Below, piece after piece: positions 26,575 to 38,460 of a stretch of DNA of 64,000 nt. Below the pieces are notes generated by a model. That model had not been told where the DNA came from. It searched no databases and was given only the letters and a program-made list of their open reading frames with translations. Position numbers and translations under genes: made by a program. The stretch is from Nageia nagi (lineage: Eukaryota > Pinophyta). Numbering within the stretch: position 1 is the stretch's first letter; each line of letters opens with the position of its first letter. The stretch lies in the NCBI GenBank assembly GCA_050084985.1, contig JBITNC010000001.1, forward strand, positions 136,834,001 to 136,898,000, written 5' to 3'.

Positions 26575-27180
26575 ATGGGAGGGGCATTGGTATTCACAAA
26601 GCTGAGTGATCTAAGTAAAGTAAAAAAAGACCCCAATGTATGGAGAATTTTATGTAGGGTAGGTCTTCATAGGTTTATTGAAGCATGCAAAGCTAGAAGT
26701 GATAGGATATTGGCAGACTATGTAGTGAATACATGGGAGAATGGGGTTTGTAAAATTCATGGAAGGAAATTTCACTTTAGTGAATCAATTATTACATAAG
26801 ATATAGGCCTTTTGAATAGAGGTAATGTGGTGAAGTGAAATTCAAACGTAAATAAGATTAAGGAGGTTTGAAAATTTGAAGGGGGGAAATTGTTTTTGGA
26901 ATAATATAGAATAGAGAATTATAGAAGAAGTCTTCCCTACTCATGCTATAAAGTGTGCAAGGTACTAATGAAATATATAACCTTGGATGGGAGACACACA
27001 AAAGTGTTTAATATCCACATCATTCTAATGAATCACTTCAAACCCCTTAGAGAGCAGGTTAACTTTACAAATTTTGTTCAATTCTCAATGGAAATCTCAA
27101 TCACCAAATACAGGACCAAACTAAATGCCATACCCTTACACTAGATGATCATGTTACTGGTCTACTGATACCAACTTGTA
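26575..27180 (+). pseudogene. Unrecognised, probably TE-derived coding remnant
   Basis: An open frame at about 26575-26799 reads VFTKLSDLSKVKKDPNVWRI, GLHRFIEACKARSDRILADY, VVNTWENGVCKIHGRKF. After a broken stretch, 26953-27144 reads KVLMKYITLDGRHTKVFNIH, IILMNHFKPLREQVNF. The composition (W, C, H and clustered hydrophobics) looks like genuine former coding sequence. The layout, with a helical segment, a W-D/E-K-V-I-G-F-type strand block and a second 'KYITLDGR' block, resembles large uncharacterised ORFs I associate with gymnosperm repeats. That association is from memory and unverified. No catalytic motif is visible. Confidence 0.4.
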
Positions 27181-27542
27181 AATTCTTTTTAGAGGCAACC
27201 CTAACCTAGGAATACACAAGCCCAACCAAGAAGGAATGGTAGAAAGGTTGATGTGGAAAACAACCAAGAGACCCCAATCCAAAATGATGATGAGCAATTG
27301 AACTATGTTGAAATTAGATAGAACATGCAAAATCAAAATTCTGCAGAGGGTGAGAATGAAGATGAAGAAGGCCCAATTAGATTTAAAAGGTGAAGAAGGT
27401 CAATTGGGCAAACTCAAATAATCATTATTGAGGAAGATTTGGGTCAAAATGTATAGGAACAACTTTGTCCAGAGAATAGACAATAGCCAAGTGATAATGA
27501 ACATAATGTAGTAGAAGGGTTTCTTACCCCTATGAGGAGGAG

Positions 27543-27878
27543 ATGCATTCAATGACTCAAGCATATAAAGCCAAAGATAAGTTGGAACTTGAAACTATAT
27601 TTGTCTCTGATAGTCAACCTAAGGAAGAATGTAGTTTTACTCACACAAAAGAGAATCTTATTACTCTTGAGAATACCAAAATTGATGTCAAACCTAAAAT
27701 AATTCCATCGTTTAAATGTACTTATGAAAGAAAGAGGAAATGGAAAACCCATTTTGTTCAAGAGATGGAGAAGGAAAGTGTCAAAACTAATCCTGAAAAA
27801 CCTTCCCAAGATTGGAATATAGAGAATCTCCCTTCTATGATTAACTCTATGGAATCTCCTTCACATTCTCCTAATTAG
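27543..27878 (+). CDS. Hypothetical charged ORF, probably part of the same remnant
   Basis: The ORF is 112 codons from its ATG at 27543 to its stop. It is rich in Lys, Glu, Ser and Thr (for example YERKRKWKTHFVQEMEKES), with no signal peptide, membrane segment or known motif. It lies downstream of the 26.6-27.2 kb remnant on the same strand and may be its low-complexity C-terminal region. It could equally be a chance open frame. Confidence 0.3.
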   Translation: MHSMTQAYKAKDKLELETIFVSDSQPKEECSFTHTKENLITLENTKIDVKPKIIPSFKCTYERKRKWKTHFVQEMEKESVKTNPEKPSQDWNIENLPSMINSMESPSHSPN

Positions 27879-28060
27879 AGTACAAAACATGATCCTTGTA
27901 ACCTTCATATTATGGTGTTTGCTATAATTAGAAGGTGTCCTAAGCCTACCAAGTATAGAAAATATAAATTCCAACTAATCTACATGCCCCAAAATATCCA
28001 TTTGCATAATGTCATTTTACTTGAAGTAGAAATATGCCAAAGGGAACCCCTATGTGATTT

Positions 28061-28360
28061 TTGAAATCATTCTTATCTATGAATCTATGCAATGATTTGA
28101 AATGCAAAAAACATAGCTTAATTCAAAAAGCAAAAAATTGGAGGAAGATATATAGAAAGTTCTATAAGTACAATCATCAAAAGCTAAAGCTGCAATGGGA
28201 TGAGGATTACTTTGAATCAGACAAGGTAAAGCTTCAAGATTATTGGCATGATGACTTCCTTAAGGTTCTATCATCCATAAGATCACAATATAATATAAGG
28301 TTTTATTTCAAAGTAAAGCCTCTTCAGCAGTTCAAACATTACAAAGAGGGAAATAGTTAG
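28061..28360 (+). CDS. Hypothetical basic ORF, unrecognised
   Basis: The ORF is 99 codons, basic and aromatic-rich (KNWRKIYRKFYKYNHQKLKL, QDYWHDDFLKVLSSIR). The aromatic content suggests former coding sequence. No family recognised. It follows the 27543 ORF at 180 bp on the same strand, which fits one decayed unit covering 26.6-28.4 kb. Confidence 0.3.
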   Translation: MKSFLSMNLCNDLKCKKHSLIQKAKNWRKIYRKFYKYNHQKLKLQWDEDYFESDKVKLQDYWHDDFLKVLSSIRSQYNIRFYFKVKPLQQFKHYKEGNS

Positions 28361-28379
28361 GTGTAATTATGTTTTCTTT

Positions 28380-28769
28380 ATCTTCATGGATACTATATAG
28401 CATCAGGATCAAGGTTTTTTTGTTTGCTTCTAAAGGACACTCAAATTGAGAACAATTTTACTATTATGCATGAAATACTCTATATTTCCTTCAATAATAA
28501 GATAGATATAGTTTGTACAAAGTGCTTGTTTTACTCTCTTTTGATCAACTAATGGACTAGCACTTATATTGTTACTATGCAATGATAATCATCTTATGCT
28601 ATGTTTTTTTGTGTATGGCTTATACTTGATAGAGATCTATTTCACTTTGTTTGTATATGATACAGGAAAATAGATTCAACTCTCTATTGCTTATTTGTAA
28701 AAGGTGGTCGACGTCCTTTCAAAACTCATTTTTTTATTAATATCAAATTTACTCATTGGTTTTGATATT

Positions 28770-28809
<40 letters not shown>

Positions 28810-31800
28810 ACTTTTATGAGAAAAGATTAAAGTCAATTTAGAAAATTGATTTAGAAGATTGAAAAAAAATTATTAAAATAATATTTTATCTTATTTTCTT
28901 ATCAATAAATTTTAGAGATAGGAATTATTGAAGAAAAGGAATTGATTTAATTATTCTTACTATCTTAGGTAGTTAACTTAAACTAAGATTTTGAGTTAAC
29001 TACAAGGAAAGAAAGTTGTAAATTTTTATGATGTGATCTATGATTTTTATTAATTATGGTTTAGAGAAAAATGTTTATTTTTAACCTATGGATATAAAGT
29101 TGATAGATTCATCATTTTACTCTTTTCTAGAATAGAAACTATGATTTTCTTAGGTGAATTGAGTAGTCCTAGTGATGGAGTAGCATTCTAGGTGTTAAGA
29201 AAAAGTTTGCATAAGTAGTTGCATTCTAGGAAACATTTTTATGATCCAAACAACCACCATAAGCTATCATGTTCTCCAAAGATAGTTCGTGTTACAAGGA
29301 TGTAAAAAGCTTGATTGAATAGTGTCAAGTCCTAAAGCAAGAAGGATATATAGTGAAAAGATAGGATATTTATTCATGTATTTTCAAATGAATTGTACAC
29401 TACTAGATAATTTAAATATGATAGATGAATGATCATGTTTTTCCATGAGATGAAAATAATCCATGATTGTATGATTCTTGTAATATCTAGACTCAATGTT
29501 ATTACTTAATCTTGGATTAGATTTGATAAGTTAAATATGATTGCTTGTGTTTCATACTTATTGTTACCTTATTATATCCTTGTTGGAATTGAATGGAAGA
29601 ATAATATTATAAGATAATATCAAAGGAAACCTTTCAATGATGTTGTGATGGACATGATACTTAAAAATTGTTATTGCAATCCTTTCATGTTGATTGAATC
29701 ATTGTGTATAAATGTTATTGCTTAAGCATAAGTAATAACTAGAAGTTATGAATACTTTATGATTTCTATATAAATCTATAGTTGTGAGAAGATAACCTAA
29801 TTGACATCCTATTTTGTCTGAGAGGAGAGTTAACATGTTGTATAAGAAAAAATGAAAACTAAGTGTGAGACTTTGTAATTATTGCCTAGTAGTATATTCT
29901 TGGGAGGTTGCATATAAAACCTAGTTGAAAACCCTAGGTAAGATTTGAGCACTATATTATGAGATTAAGGAATTATCGAGTAGGATAATTCAATAAAATC
30001 TCATAAGAACAAGGAGTTGTCAAAAGGATAACTCAATAAGTTCTCTACACACATGACTTCAAGATGAGAATAAGGATTATTAAGAAGGATAATCAAGAAT
30101 TTCTCAAGATTAATCATGAAGGACCTTGAAGCACTTAAATTGTAAATCTTGATGATGGATTTGATCCGGATAGTTTGAGATACCATTAGTAGGAGAAAAT
30201 GTTTCAAGATGGGTTGACTAAGCGAGAAGGCTAATGTCTCCTATGATGAACATTCTAGGTAAGCAATTTAGGATATTTAAAGAGAAAGTTAAATATCAAG
30301 AGATAAATGGTGTTATCATTTAATGATGAGATCGCAACTCAAGAAAGAAATTTTTTTGAACCATTATGTGATTATAATCTCACAGTTCACAAGTAGCTTA
30401 TAAATTTTCATAATTTAATGTCCATGTGTACTTGTATATTAGTTCTTTAAATAAAAAATTATGCTCATTTCATAAGTGTTTATTGGGATTTAAGTTAGTT
30501 TAGAGCTAATTTTTAAGGTGTAAAAATTGGGTCTTAACATAAGAAGTGTTAAGACCCATTATTACATTGGATCTCAAAAATAAGCATTAGAGAAGAAAAC
30601 CTATATTAGGCATTAAATAATAATAATGTTAGAAAGCATTATCTCAGGCCTTGTACCAAAAAATGAATTTAAAGAAAAAAATTGTGAGGAAAAAGTAACT
30701 TTCTTTAATATTAATAGTAAGGAATAGGCATACTAATACCATAGGGCACATCTTTTGATGACATCATTGGAGGCATAATGTTGAAAATACCCAATGACAT
30801 TCCTCCAACTTTCAAGAAAACTAAGGCTACTTGATTTGAGGATTTTATTTGCATAGAACATAATAAATTTTATTTTATCCATCTCCATTGTTGGTTGTAT
30901 GAAGGTGGATCTTTCTAAAAGTCTAAAAATGTATATCGACCTCCAAGTTGGGGACACGATGATTTGGTAGTGGGTTGTGTTCATCAACCTATTAAACTCT
31001 TTCAAATTTTATTAAGATTTTATCATTCAATTTTATTTATTGTAAATAGATATTAAAAATGATCAAAATTGTAACTCTCCCTTCCATATTGATCTCTCCC
31101 ATAACCAAATTCTTATGACCTTAGCACAAAATCCTAATTAGAGAAAAGAAATAATTAATCAATTAACCACATAAAATAATAAAGCTTTTCATAAAATTAA
31201 GATTCTTCAAATAGATTGCAAATTACCCTATCATAAATAAATCCTTTAAGTAAATCACCTAATATCAACTAGTTTAAATTTCCATCTAATAGAAATTATT
31301 AAAATATTTTCATAAACTATTATTACATTTTTTTTCTAAATTACCAGACTATTCATATACCCTATTTAAAATGCTACTAAATTTTTCACAACTAATGTTT
31401 CAAGTGCTAAAATTGTTATATCTTAGTTTGTTGTCTTAAACATGATCTATTTTATATCGTAATAACATCAAGATTCAAATTTAAATAATTGAAAGATATT
31501 TATACCACATTTACAACTTGTTAATGTCATTAAGTTACCTCAATGATTAGTCCATTGTCTTATGAAATCTTACACCATCTTAAACTCATTAGATATAATA
31601 TCCTTAAATTCCTTATATTCAAGGGGAAGGTTTACATTTTTAAAAATTTACTTCTAACTATGATTTTTTGTAGGTTTTCTAAATGAATATCTATATCATT
31701 TCTTCACTTCCTCAAAATATAAATAGGCATTTCACATTGTGTTTATATTTCAATGAAGGCATATTAGACACCTAAAATAATACCTCCCTTATATTTTAGT

Positions 31801-32039
31801 TGTCTAACTTAGCTAATGGGCTATTATTATCACCTCAATGTAATATTTTTAATTTATATAAAGGTATCTTAATTAATGGGATGATTGTCTTAGAGAGAAA
31901 GCCATACTTTTAAATCTCTTTTACATAAGGAGGTTTAAAAGGAATCGCATATGAAAAGTATATGGAGAAATGAATAAGAACCCATATAATTGAAGAACCA
32001 TTATTTCTCTTTCTTATCATCATATAACAACTCTAACAC
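28380..32039. other. AT-rich DNA, no recognised gene
   Basis: It contains a (TA)n tract at about 28772-28803. A loosely repeated phrase pair (AAGGAATTATC...AGGATAATTCAA, then AAGGAGTTGTC...AGGATAACTCAA, then AAGGATTATT...AGGATAATCAA) occurs over 29967-30100. A 91-codon minus-strand ORF at 31005-30733 has no known motif. Nothing else could be supported. Confidence 0.35.
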
Positions 32040-32540
32040 ATATCTCTAACTTTTATCAAATGAGTGAAATATAAAATTTGTTTGTTAGTCTTCATATTCA
32101 TAGATTAAAAAAGTTGCAATCAACTAAGTTAATTATGTGAAAATCATCATAACATTTCTCAAAAAGAACATCATAATGTCTTTATTACAATCGTAAAGAC
32201 TCTACGAACTTGTTGGAAGATAGTTACAATATTTTCTAAAATCATTATAATGACCATTATTTTTCTTTTTTTTATAATTTTATGGAAAGTTTAATGCATG
32301 TCTCTAACCTTTTTCAAGTGATTGGCATACACATTTTGTTTGTTAATCTTCATGTTCACATATCATAAAAGTTGCAATCAACTAAGTTAATCATATAAAA
32401 ATCACTATAACATTTCTCAAAAAGAACATCACAATATCTTTATTACAATTGCAAAAACTCTACAAACTTAATGAAAAATTGTTATAATATTTTTCAAAAT
32501 TGTTACAACAATCTTTGTTATAATACTTTCATATTTTTAC
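32037..32540 (+). repeat. Two-copy direct repeat, period about 258 bp
   Basis: GTTGCAATCAACTAAGTTAAT occurs near 32113 and again near 32371. Surrounding blocks (CATTTCTCAAAAAGAACATCA, TTGTTTGTTA-TCTTCAT) repeat with the same spacing. The copies have diverged moderately. No coding motif. Confidence 0.75.
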
Positions 32541-32659
32541 ACCCTTATTATATCAAATCAAGCTACCATTTAATACAATTTTAGTTTTACAAATTTTATT
32601 AGAAACCACTATGTGAAAGTTACCTTTAGCTTAAATGTTGCAACGAGGATATGTTTTCC

Positions 32660-33115
32660 ATTAAAATCTTCGATGACTTGCGCTTCACCGATCTACATCC
32701 TGAAATAACAAGAAGATTTTTTATCATTTTCTTACACTCCAAGGGCACAAAAATTTGAACTTCACAATCTTATCCCAAGTGATTTGGGTGGCCCAAAAAT
32801 ATTAAAGCTCTCTTTACAGCAGACACACGGGACCTGAGGCGTCCGTACGATGATGTGTCTACTTGTAAATAAAGATAAAACCAAAATGCTTTGCTGGCAC
32901 TCTCATCTTTGAGTGGGTCCCTCCAGCACCATACGAAAGCCGTAGGATCTTTCCGAGCCGACAACACACGTCAGATAGGTTGAAGTAGGTCCCACGTCTA
33001 TAGCGTACGGACGGCACCGATTAAGCCCCATCGCTTTGGCGCTTCGTACATCCATCGGACGTGCCAGCTGTTAGCCGCATAGCCTCTCTTTATGGTACGT
33101 GGTACGTAGATTTAC
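32660..33115. promoter_or_regulatory. CpG-preserving, GC-richer patch; possible promoter or recent insertion
   Basis: Against a strongly CpG-poor background this patch keeps many CpGs (CCGTACGATG, GAGCCGACAACACACGTCAG, CCCACGTCTATAGCGTACGG, GGACGTGCCAGCTG, GGTACGTGGTACGTAG). Several are ACGT cores of the kind bound by plant bZIP proteins. No ORF with a known domain overlaps it. It could be an unmethylated host promoter whose gene is broken or unrecognised, or a young insertion. Direction and transcription start are unknown. Confidence 0.35.
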
Positions 33116-34967
33116 TTCAAAATCTTATAGAAAGTGCACAGGATATTTTGCCTTTTTGAAAAGATGACACCTAAAAAAATATTAAATTTCCACCATTTTT
33201 AAGTTACAACGGTTATTTTTAAAATGATGTTATATGTATTTAGTTTTTATTTTATGTGTCTAATTCTCATGCCTTGATTGCGTACACAATATTTGTTTGG
33301 AAACACACTAGCAAAGGTGCTATTATTGACCTTTATAATGGAGGAGAATGAGATATTGAATTCAATACAATATTTTATAATATATGGATAGTTGTGGATC
33401 TTATATATATGATAATATTGGTGGAGTAATGGGAGTCTTCCACTAATATATTTCATCTAACAATGGAGAGATGACCATCATATTATAGGATTTTTATTGT
33501 ATCATAATCATGTTAATCAAAGGAAAGCATGGAATTCTATTATATAGCTTTTTTGGTAGGTAAATGAGAGAGGTACTACTACGATTTAAGTAATGTAATT
33601 CAAAATGTATGGACAAGAACAAAATGCATGTTATCATAATAGAGATAATGATAATGTCCTTTTTTACTACATATTACCATGAAGTTTGCATCCTTTATAT
33701 CCTGGATAAGCTTCAATTTAGCATGTGTATCAATATTGGATTGTGAATATATTAAAAATTGCATCACTATATCATCAAATTGATTCTATCTTTTTTCATT
33801 ATGTTGTTATTGTGTTAAACTTTATGGTTAAAATGGAAAGGTTAAAATTGTGGATGATTGTTGAACTCTATTAGATTAGATATTTATATGGTTCTAACAA
33901 GAACTAATGAATAGAATTTAAGCTAATTGACTTACTAGGATATCATCTCATCATTAGTTTTGCCCCTTTTTTGTATAGTAACCTCAGTCATTGTTTCATG
34001 TTGATACTTTTTGAAGAATGATAATAGGATGAAGATGGTAGTCTAACGAATACACTATTTTACCTCTGATCTTTGAACAACATCTAAGTTGGGATCTCGT
34101 ATTCATTTTGCATCAATGATTGGTGTAGTGTTTCTTGATAATTAACATTGATTGATGGCTCTACTAAAATTTGGGAAATAAGAGCATTATTAGATTGTAT
34201 GTATCAAATGCCCTTTCATAAATGACATAAAAATAAGAATAAGTTTATACTTGTAGATATCCTTTTTGTAAATGACACATAAATAGGAACAATTTTATAC
34301 TTGTAGATATTTTTATGCTACAATAGTTAATACAAAGATATAGAGATATTTATGCTTATGTTTATATGTTGTATTGCATAATTTGGGTTATATTTGATGT
34401 TGTAATATGAGATAATAATTTAAGCATAATTTTATTGTGATTAAAAAGGAATGAAAACCAAGTATGAGAATGATTATTCGTAGGTGTATAATGATTCATC
34501 TGGCACTTGAAAAGTTATCGATATTTTGAGTTATGAAAAATGACATACTTGGTGCTCTCTTTACACTTGCAAATTATAAACAACAATGATATGATTACAA
34601 GTATTTGACTTGTGAAAAAATACTATGATAATGATACCAATAGAATTGTTAATTGATGCTATCTATTAACAATTCTATTTGTATTATCGTATGTGATATG
34701 CTATGTTGCTTACATCCACAATAAGCACAATATAATATAAAGGTTGGATGTCTTTTCTCCTGGATAACATGTACAAAATATATAAATTATAAAGTCAAGG
34801 CTACCTATATTTACAAGTTATCAAAAAATATATCATCATTATGCTTCAATATTATTCATAATGTTACCACACAACCATCCTAGATGCTTGAACTATAGAT
34901 TAAAATTGTAGAGATTGCAATATGTTGAGTCAATTACATTTGTACCATATGACATGAAATGATTTTT

Positions 34968-35004
<37 letters not shown>

Positions 35005-35279
35005 TATAGATGAAGCAAAGTACTTCATACCATGTATGGTAGGTGATTCTTAAGATAGCTTGCATGAGACATAACATTCAATTTACAAGCCATGTCTTCC
35101 CTCACCTCCTCTGATCTCACTAGATCTCCTCTTATTTGGTCTAGCATCATCTCTTTGGTCTTACCAATACAATAAATTCCAAGTGCACTATATGTATTAT
35201 GTGAAATGATCTAAATGCACCTCTCTCCTACAACCCCTCAGCTCGAAAAACTCAAAATGATCAAAACATTTCAAGTGCC
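33116..35279. other. AT-rich DNA, no recognised gene
   Basis: It contains a short direct repeat (TTATACTTGTAGATAT near 34245 and 34305, period 60) and a (TA)n tract at 34974-35002. No coding or element signal was found. Confidence 0.35.
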
Positions 35280-35903
35280 TATGCAGACCCAAAATAATGC
35301 ATATAATTATTTATGGGGTTGATTAATGCACTATTAGGACTACTTTGTAAATATTGACACATATATTAGAAAATAAAAATAACATGTAATAGGAACACAA
35401 TAATGTTTACTTAGATTCTATATTCATTTCATTAATGAGAAAATGCATAAAGGATAGAGCATACATTCATGAACAAGCACACCATCGATGCCCTAGAATT
35501 GGTTCGTTGTCAGCACCGTAGGATGAGTGAAATTACAAATGAAAATAAGAATGTAGCAATGAGTGAATTAGCAAATAATCAAATGATGAACATACATGTG
35601 AACTTATAGAATAATAGATGCATAATATAGATAGACAAAGCAAGTTGCAATCCTTCAAACGATCTTCAATTGATAATCCTTGTATTAGCTTGAAATGATT
35701 ATTAGCCCATGATTCACTCATGATCTATAGGTCATTATATGATGCCTATATATATGATACAAGTTTACATGCCTTTGATATTTTGACCCCTTGTACATTC
35801 CACAAGGGTCAAATACATGGCCTACACCTCTCTTATACATTTTTAATCCCTTCTTAAATAATACATTATTAAGGGATTAAAATGATTTATTAAATACATA
35901 AAG
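35280..35903 (-). mobile_element. 3' LTR of the old minus-strand Tat element, part 1 (split by copia)
   Basis: The LTR continues across the copia insertion at 44516/44521-44541. There the minus strand starts TATAGATGCCTCAAAATGAAC right after a polypurine tract (AAAGAGGGGC). A minus-strand TATA-like CATATATATAGG lies near 35737-35748. The left boundary is estimated. It belongs to the element whose pol relic is at 54.4-57.3 kb. Confidence 0.6.
35899..35903 (+). repeat. Target-site duplication TAAAG (left)
   Basis: TAAAG here and at 44516-44520 exactly flank the copia LTRs, as expected from a 5-bp staggered integration. Confidence 0.95.
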
Positions 35904-36393
35904 TGTTTAGAATTTGTAATGAAATATTGTGAATATCTAAACTCCTTGTAAATTCAATTAATCACTTAAAGGTATGTAGATACCTTAAGTGATTAATAGA
36001 ATTCTTTAATATGTAGACTTTGACTTTACCAAAGTGGGTAGTTGGTAGGTTGAAGTTTGGTGATAAATTTAATGTAACCCTAACCTTACCCTTGGGTTAA
36101 AGGAAGGTTAGGGAGGTGCTCTCAACCTATAAATAGAGGGCCTCTCCTCTTGTAAACATATCTAAGTTTTGAGTAAGATTACTCTACTTGGTTGTGTAGG
36201 AGAGAGCTAGAGAATAGTTGTAAGAGAGACATAGATTTGAGAATAAGAGAACTAGTTGTGGATGTACTCCCAAGGAGGGAGGAACCACATTATATTGATG
36301 TGTTATCTTGAGTGATTGTGTTATCTTGTGTACACTTGAGTTTCCTAGTCTAAGGTCCTAAAGGATTTGTTTAGATCTAGTTCAAATCCTTCA
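35904..36393 (+). repeat. Copia 5' LTR
   Basis: It begins TGTTTAGAATTTG and ends AAATCCTTCA (TG...CA). A TATA box (TATAAATA) lies at 36128-36135, with transcription expected to start a little downstream. It is 490 bp long against 489 bp for the 3' copy. Confidence 0.97.
36128..36135 (+). promoter_or_regulatory. Copia LTR TATA box
   Basis: CCTATAAATAGAGG, a canonical plant TATA context, repeated at 44250-44257 in the 3' LTR. It should direct synthesis of the genomic RNA from the 5' LTR. Confidence 0.8.
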
Positions 36394-36395
36394 AT

Positions 36396-36407
36396 TGGTA
36401 TCAGAGC
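36396..36407 (+). other. Primer-binding site, initiator tRNA-Met
   Basis: TGGTATCAGAGC, two bases after the LTR end, is complementary to the 3' end of plant initiator tRNA-Met, the standard primer of plant copia elements. Confidence 0.95.
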
Positions 36408-36993
36408 TTGGTGTGGAAGCTCTTCTTCTACATCTTGGAGGTTCTTCATCCTTCTCAAATTTGGAGATCTTAATCCTAATCTTCATTGTGAGGTAAAAGG
36501 TTTGCAAAGGTATAACCTTCTATCCTTCTTTAACTAAGTTCATTATGATACTAATCTTTTGTATGATTATGTTAGCTCAATGGCTTAGCAATACCATAAT
36601 ATATTTTTGCTATTCTCTTCTTACTAACAATATTTTATGTTAGTAATCTATTTTTAATGTACAAAGAAAATGTTTTTTCTTTTGAGCAAAAATATATTAT
36701 GATAGCATCTTATTGAAAAGTTTTTACAATAGTCTTTTGTAAAAAATATCAAAAAAGGAGGAAGATGCAATTTTTTACATATTTTATTGTTGAAATAAAG
36801 TGGAGGACTTTATTTACAAGATTTTTAAATATTTAAATAATTAGAGGCAATTATTTAAAATTTAAAGCAAATATGAGGCTCATTTTTTATTGTTGAAATA
36901 AAAAATGCAAGACTTTACATAAAAATGCAAGACTTTACAATTTTTTAAATATTTACAATATTTTTATATATATAATATTTATCAAAAATTACA

Positions 36994-37600
36994 AAATGTG
37001 GAAGCGTAGGGAAGGCACAGGAATTGTTTGACAAAATGTAGATAGAGTTTCATGGTCTGCAGAGTTTCTTATATTGCAATGATCGTAGGATATGCACCAC
37101 GAATGATCCCATGGAGGGCTCCGCATAGTGCAGACACCGTTTCATGAACTGCAATGATCCACGCAGACACAGTTTCGTGGACTACCATGGTCGCAGGTGC
37201 CTGACATCACCGTCTCCCTCCTCGCTCGCGTAGACCTTACGTTGGCTACATTGGCCCATGATGTTTGACCCACGCGCACCAGCTCCCTCCTCGCTCACCT
37301 GCGTTGTCTCCTCAGGCCACGCAAATTTTTTTTTGAAAAGATGCATGCTCTCTTCCCCGTCGGTAGTTTCGTGGACTGCAATGATCATAGGAGATGCATA
37401 AAATGGATACGTTATCTCGGTGCCCTTCCAAATCGACTGCCTGATGTCGCACATGCTCCCTCCTCCTCACCAGCCGTGACCTGGTTTCTCCTCGCATGCA
37501 CCGGCTCCCTCCATTGTCTCCCTCTCCTCTCGTTTCTTGTCTCCTTTGCTCGCAGGATCTGCACATAATGGATACATGCATGTTGTTTACCACCATACAC
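36994..37600 (+). pseudogene. PPR gene fragments captured in the copia leader
   Basis: Codons from 36994 read KCGSVGKAQELFDKM without a break, the hallmark PPR phrase. A second piece at about 37066-37110 reads VSYIAMIVGYAPRM. A third at 37172-37204 reads VSWTTMVAGA and then a stop. A fourth at 37366-37410 reads VSWTAMIIGDA, a stop, NGY. A fifth near 37550 reads AGSAHNGYMH. In intact PLS-class PPR proteins these words follow one another as LFDKM--RNVVSWTAMIAGYAQNGY. Here they occur as separate, reordered pieces with GC-rich filler between. The region is unlike the AT-rich leader around it. No protein can be made. Capture of host sequence is the likely origin. Confidence 0.75.
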
Positions 37601-38199
37601 AAGTCTCCACTTCCTCCTTTCCCAACACCTCCATTGGATGTCTTCTAAGCCTCCATATCGGTCATCCTCCTTCCATGGTCAAGGTTGATGGCTACCAACA
37701 CCTTGCAAGTCTTCTTAGTCACCTTAAATGCCTTAGTTTTTTTTGTTGACCACCTACATATTTGCACTTCCAAAAAGCAACGTATCTTTTGGTGGAAGAA
37801 CAAGGGGGGGTCATATTTTTTCCACCTACTAAGCATTTAATGATTATTGACTTAGGAATTTTTTTTAGTCCATAAGGTAGACAAAGCATTACAAAGCATT
37901 TAAAATAGGGGTATGGGTCTCCTATTCCAACTTGCAAGTTCTCTAAACATCCTCTACTCCCATTAAATGCATTTAGGAGTACTTAGAACTTTTCTAATAC
38001 TCTACTCAAAATTGCATGATTAATTTACTAAATTATACACATGCAATCTCTAAGCATAGTAATTTAGTCTAAGTATGCTATTTTTTAAGTAAATAAGGGA
38101 ATTTTTTTACTTAAAATGCATAAACTTACAAGACAAGTCTTAGCATACAAGTTTGTTTTTAGGGATAAACCTTTAAGTGAAAAGGGGGGTGGTATAATT

Positions 38200-38460
38200 T
38201 TTTACTTAAATTTTATCTAGATCTTGCATGCTAGACTTGTGATGCATATATCTCTATCTTGTTGAAAGAATAAAACATGCTTAGGACTTAAATTTTTTAA
38301 GTTAAATAATGCATGATGCATGATTATTTACTTAAATTTTATCTAGATCTTGCATGCTAGACTTAATAATGCATGTATCTTTATCTTGTTTGAAGCATAA
38401 AACATGCTTAGGACTTAAATTTTTTTAAGTTAAATAATACATGATGCATGATTACTTAAC
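38200..38460 (+). repeat. Two-copy tandem repeat in the copia leader, period about 126 bp
   Basis: TTTACTTAAATTTTATCTAG occurs at 38201 and 38327, each followed by ATCTTGCATGCTAGACTT and later by AAACATGCTTAGGACTTAAA and CATGATGCATGATTA. Confidence 0.85.

Noticed and set aside
37182-37602. Overlapping minus-strand ORFs of 60-96 codons in the copia leader
   Set aside because: They are antisense to the PPR-derived pieces in GC-rich DNA and have no motif of their own.
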